Positions 61,149-62,641 of a stretch of DNA of 62,641 nt are shown in pieces. The DNA comes from Bacteroidota bacterium (GTDB taxonomy: Bacteria > Bacteroidota > Ignavibacteria > Kryptoniales > JAKASW01), in NCBI GenBank assembly GCA_021825585.1, contig JAKAGT010000029.1, forward strand, positions 1 to 62,641. Reading direction: 5' to 3'. The position numbers and the translations under genes are program-made. The number at the start of each line of letters is the position of its first letter. Position 1 is the first letter of the stretch. The notes under the pieces were generated by a model. It was given only the letters and a program-made list of their open reading frames with translations, made no database searches and was not told the origin of the DNA.

Positions 61149-62641
61149 TTACTCCGCCTTCATCTTGATCGCCACCATCGTCATATCGTCGTGCTGCGGA
61201 GCCGCTCCGACGAACTTCCTTACGCCAGCGTCAATCTTCTCCAGCATTTCTTTTACCGGAAGGTTACGCGTCGATTCAATAAGTTCGACAAGTCTTTCCT
61301 CGCCGAATTCGTTCGCCTGTGAATCCATCGCCTCGGTGAATCCATCAGTGTAAAACACCAGTGCATCTCCGGGTTTGAGAGTTATCTCCATCTCTTCAAG
61401 AGTGGCGTCGAATTTCTCGCCGTTGTCCAGTCCGAGCGCGAGTCCGTTCGGGGTGAAAAGCTTCGCTGAAGTTGAATCGGATGAAAAGAGCGCGAGCGGG
61501 TTGTGTCCCGCCCGTGCGAATGTCACTTTGCGGGTTTTCGTGTCGATTACCGCATATATCATGCTGATGAACGTTCCACGAGATATGGATTTGTAGACGA
61601 TCGAATTTATCTTGCTGAGTACCTTGCGGGGGGATGGCTGATCTTCGGCGGATGCTTGCAGAGCCCCCTTTGTAAGAGTCATGTAGATTGCAGCGGGTAA
61701 TCCCTTTCCTGAAACGTCAGCAATGGCTGTTCCGAGCAGTCCACCTTTCATTTGCACGAAATCATAGTAGTCGCCGCCGACCTCGAGTGCCGGAATGCAT
61801 ATCCCGCCGAATTCCAGCAGCGGAACAGTGGGAGTAGAACGGGGAAGAAGATTGTTCTGGACGTTCTTTGCAATCTCCAATTCCTTTGCCATGCGCTCGC
61901 GTTCGCTTATGCGGCGGATATGCGCGGGCATGAGATCCACTGTCAGCTCGAACGGCTGCTTGCGCCAGAGCGCGACCAGCGACATAAGGACCGGCAGTGC
62001 GAAAAGAACGACGGCAAGAACGGAGTTCGTCTGGAAGTAGGCGTTCGACGATGAGAACATAGGTATGAGCCCTTGTGCCGAGCAGAAGATCGAGCCTGTA
62101 ACCAGGACCGTGATGAAATCATATTTCAGGAAAAGGTAAATGAAAGCGGCAGAAAGCGCGAGGCAGAACAGAATTTCAGTCGCCACCCCGTATGTGCCGA
62201 AGGGCATCGGGTAATAAAGCAACGGGAAAAAGAGGAGCATTGACACCGCGATTCCCTTATTGATTTTCTTCCTGCCAAAGAACGAGAGTATGCCGAGCCT
62301 CGAAAATGTCTCGCTGAACAGAGCCATCGAGAAAGCGTCCGCGAGGACCTTGAGTGACGGGATGTATGAATCGAGCGCCGTGGTGGTGCCGACGAATTCA
62401 TTTGGATATTCGTGGAGACGAAGGATCTGGTGGAGAAGAGCGTACACGCCGAGTATGATTCCGCCGTAGGCGTAGCCCCGCAGCACCGATCCGCCGAGTT
62501 TATCGTTGAATATCTTAAAGTGGGACGCGGCGTCGAAGGAGTGAAGCTTCTCGGGCCATATCGCGCGCGCCGACGATTCGCCGACACCCCACGCGGAAAA
62601 TGTCAGTATCGAAACGAGGGGGAGCCACAGAAGAAAAATTA
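61149..62641 (-). CDS. Membrane SpoIIE-type PP2C phosphatase, 5' end beyond the window
   Basis: A serine/threonine phosphatase of the SpoIIE/RsbU type. The frame is open without stop from the edge of the window. The ATG-like start near 62486 is internal, since in-frame sequence (FKIFNDKLGGSVLRGY) continues upstream to 62640. The visible protein has at least six membrane helices followed by an unstructured linker, then the SpoIIE domain with ELEIAKNVQNNLLPRSTP, EVGGDYYDFVQMKGGLLGTA, IADVSGKGLPAAIYMTLTKG, YTDGFTEAMDSQANEFGEER and the C-terminal PQHDDMTMVAIKMK. It probably dephosphorylates an anti-sigma antagonist in a partner-switching pathway; no partner is visible in the window. Confidence 0.9.
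   Translation of the reverse strand, partial: IFLLWLPLVSILTFSAWGVGESSARAIWPEKLHSFDAASHFKIFNDKLGGSVLRGYAYGGIILGVYALLHQILRLHEYPNEFVGTTTALDSYIPSLKVLADAFSMALFSETFSRLGILSFFGRKKINKGIAVSMLLFFPLLYYPMPFGTYGVATEILFCLALSAAFIYLFLKYDFITVLVTGSIFCSAQGLIPMFSSSNAYFQTNSVLAVVLFALPVLMSLVALWRKQPFELTVDLMPAHIRRISERERMAKELEIAKNVQNNLLPRSTPTVPLLEFGGICIPALEVGGDYYDFVQMKGGLLGTAIADVSGKGLPAAIYMTLTKGALQASAEDQPSPRKVLSKINSIVYKSISRGTFISMIYAVIDTKTRKVTFARAGHNPLALFSSDSTSAKLFTPNGLALGLDNGEKFDATLEEMEITLKPGDALVFYTDGFTEAMDSQANEFGEERLVELIESTRNLPVKEMLEKIDAGVRKFVGAAPQHDDMTMVAIKMKAE

Noticed and set aside
1-62641. CRISPR arrays, tRNA and rRNA genes
   Set aside because: No regular direct repeats with spacers, no cloverleaf or CCA-type end, and no rRNA-like sequence were recognised on either strand. 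The tandem arrays noted have periods of 7-8 bases and no spacers.

Overview
The window is about 62.6 kb of bacterial chromosome, densely coded on both strands, with no rRNA, tRNA or CRISPR array visible. Gene content suggests a member of the Bacteroidota/Chlorobi-Ignavibacteria (FCB) lineage. The clues are a LytR_C-rsfS-argS operon, many lipoproteins, a TatT-type TRAP transporter, a large exopolysaccharide locus, a PgpH-like 7TM-HD protein, and purine-rich ribosome-binding sites mixed with weak ones. This assignment is an inference; no 16S or ribosomal protein operon is present to anchor it.

Layout. 1-1.9 kb: a PmeII-like restriction endonuclease and a divergent ROK sugar kinase. 2-4.4 kb: an NlpC/P60 lipoprotein endopeptidase and a dipeptide epimerase, which look like a murein-peptide processing pair. 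4.4-7.5 kb (minus): LytR_C protein, rsfS, argS and a small secreted protein with its own strong promoter. 7.7-10.6 kb: an unknown protein, then larE and larB of nickel-pincer cofactor synthesis, split by a decayed toxin-antitoxin module that appears to have removed the 5' end of larB. 10.7-26.5 kb: an exopolysaccharide/cell-surface locus (MurJ-like flippase, three glycosyltransferases, FkbM and Trm112-type methyltransferases, asparagine synthetase, nucleotide-sugar epimerase, heparinase-like protein, hydroxyacid dehydrogenase). It is interrupted by a MITE-like element, a frameshifted DUF4160 gene with its DUF2442 partner, and a LamG lipoprotein on the opposite strand. The heparinase-like gene carries an in-frame 129-bp insertion built from fifteen heptanucleotide units. 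26.5-31 kb: arfB, a small zinc-ribbon protein, an ammonium transporter, and a type III polyketide synthase coupled to an isoprenylcysteine-methyltransferase-like gene. 31-40.7 kb: typA, a PIN/DUF2281 toxin-antitoxin pair, and a minus-strand operon pfkA-tatT-dctP-dctQ-dctM-methyltransferase-phosphoesterase. 39.8-51.8 kb: HAD phosphatase, PgpH-like phosphodiesterase, xerD-type recombinase, M50 protease, lysC-lysA-asd (aspartate to lysine/diaminopimelate) and polA. 51.9-62.6 kb: orphan hybrid histidine kinase, a ferritin-like/VIT1 transporter, a Pit phosphate transporter with DUF47 partner, clpC, a 39-residue basic protein, an inositol-monophosphatase-family enzyme, and a SpoIIE-type phosphatase cut by the window edge.

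The most noteworthy observations are genome-plasticity scars: the intragenic heptamer insertion, the vapC remnant fused to the front of larB, the MITE-like element with target duplication, and the broken DUF4160 gene. Two biochemical modules also deserve attention: the type III PKS/methyltransferase pair and the TatT-TRAP importer.
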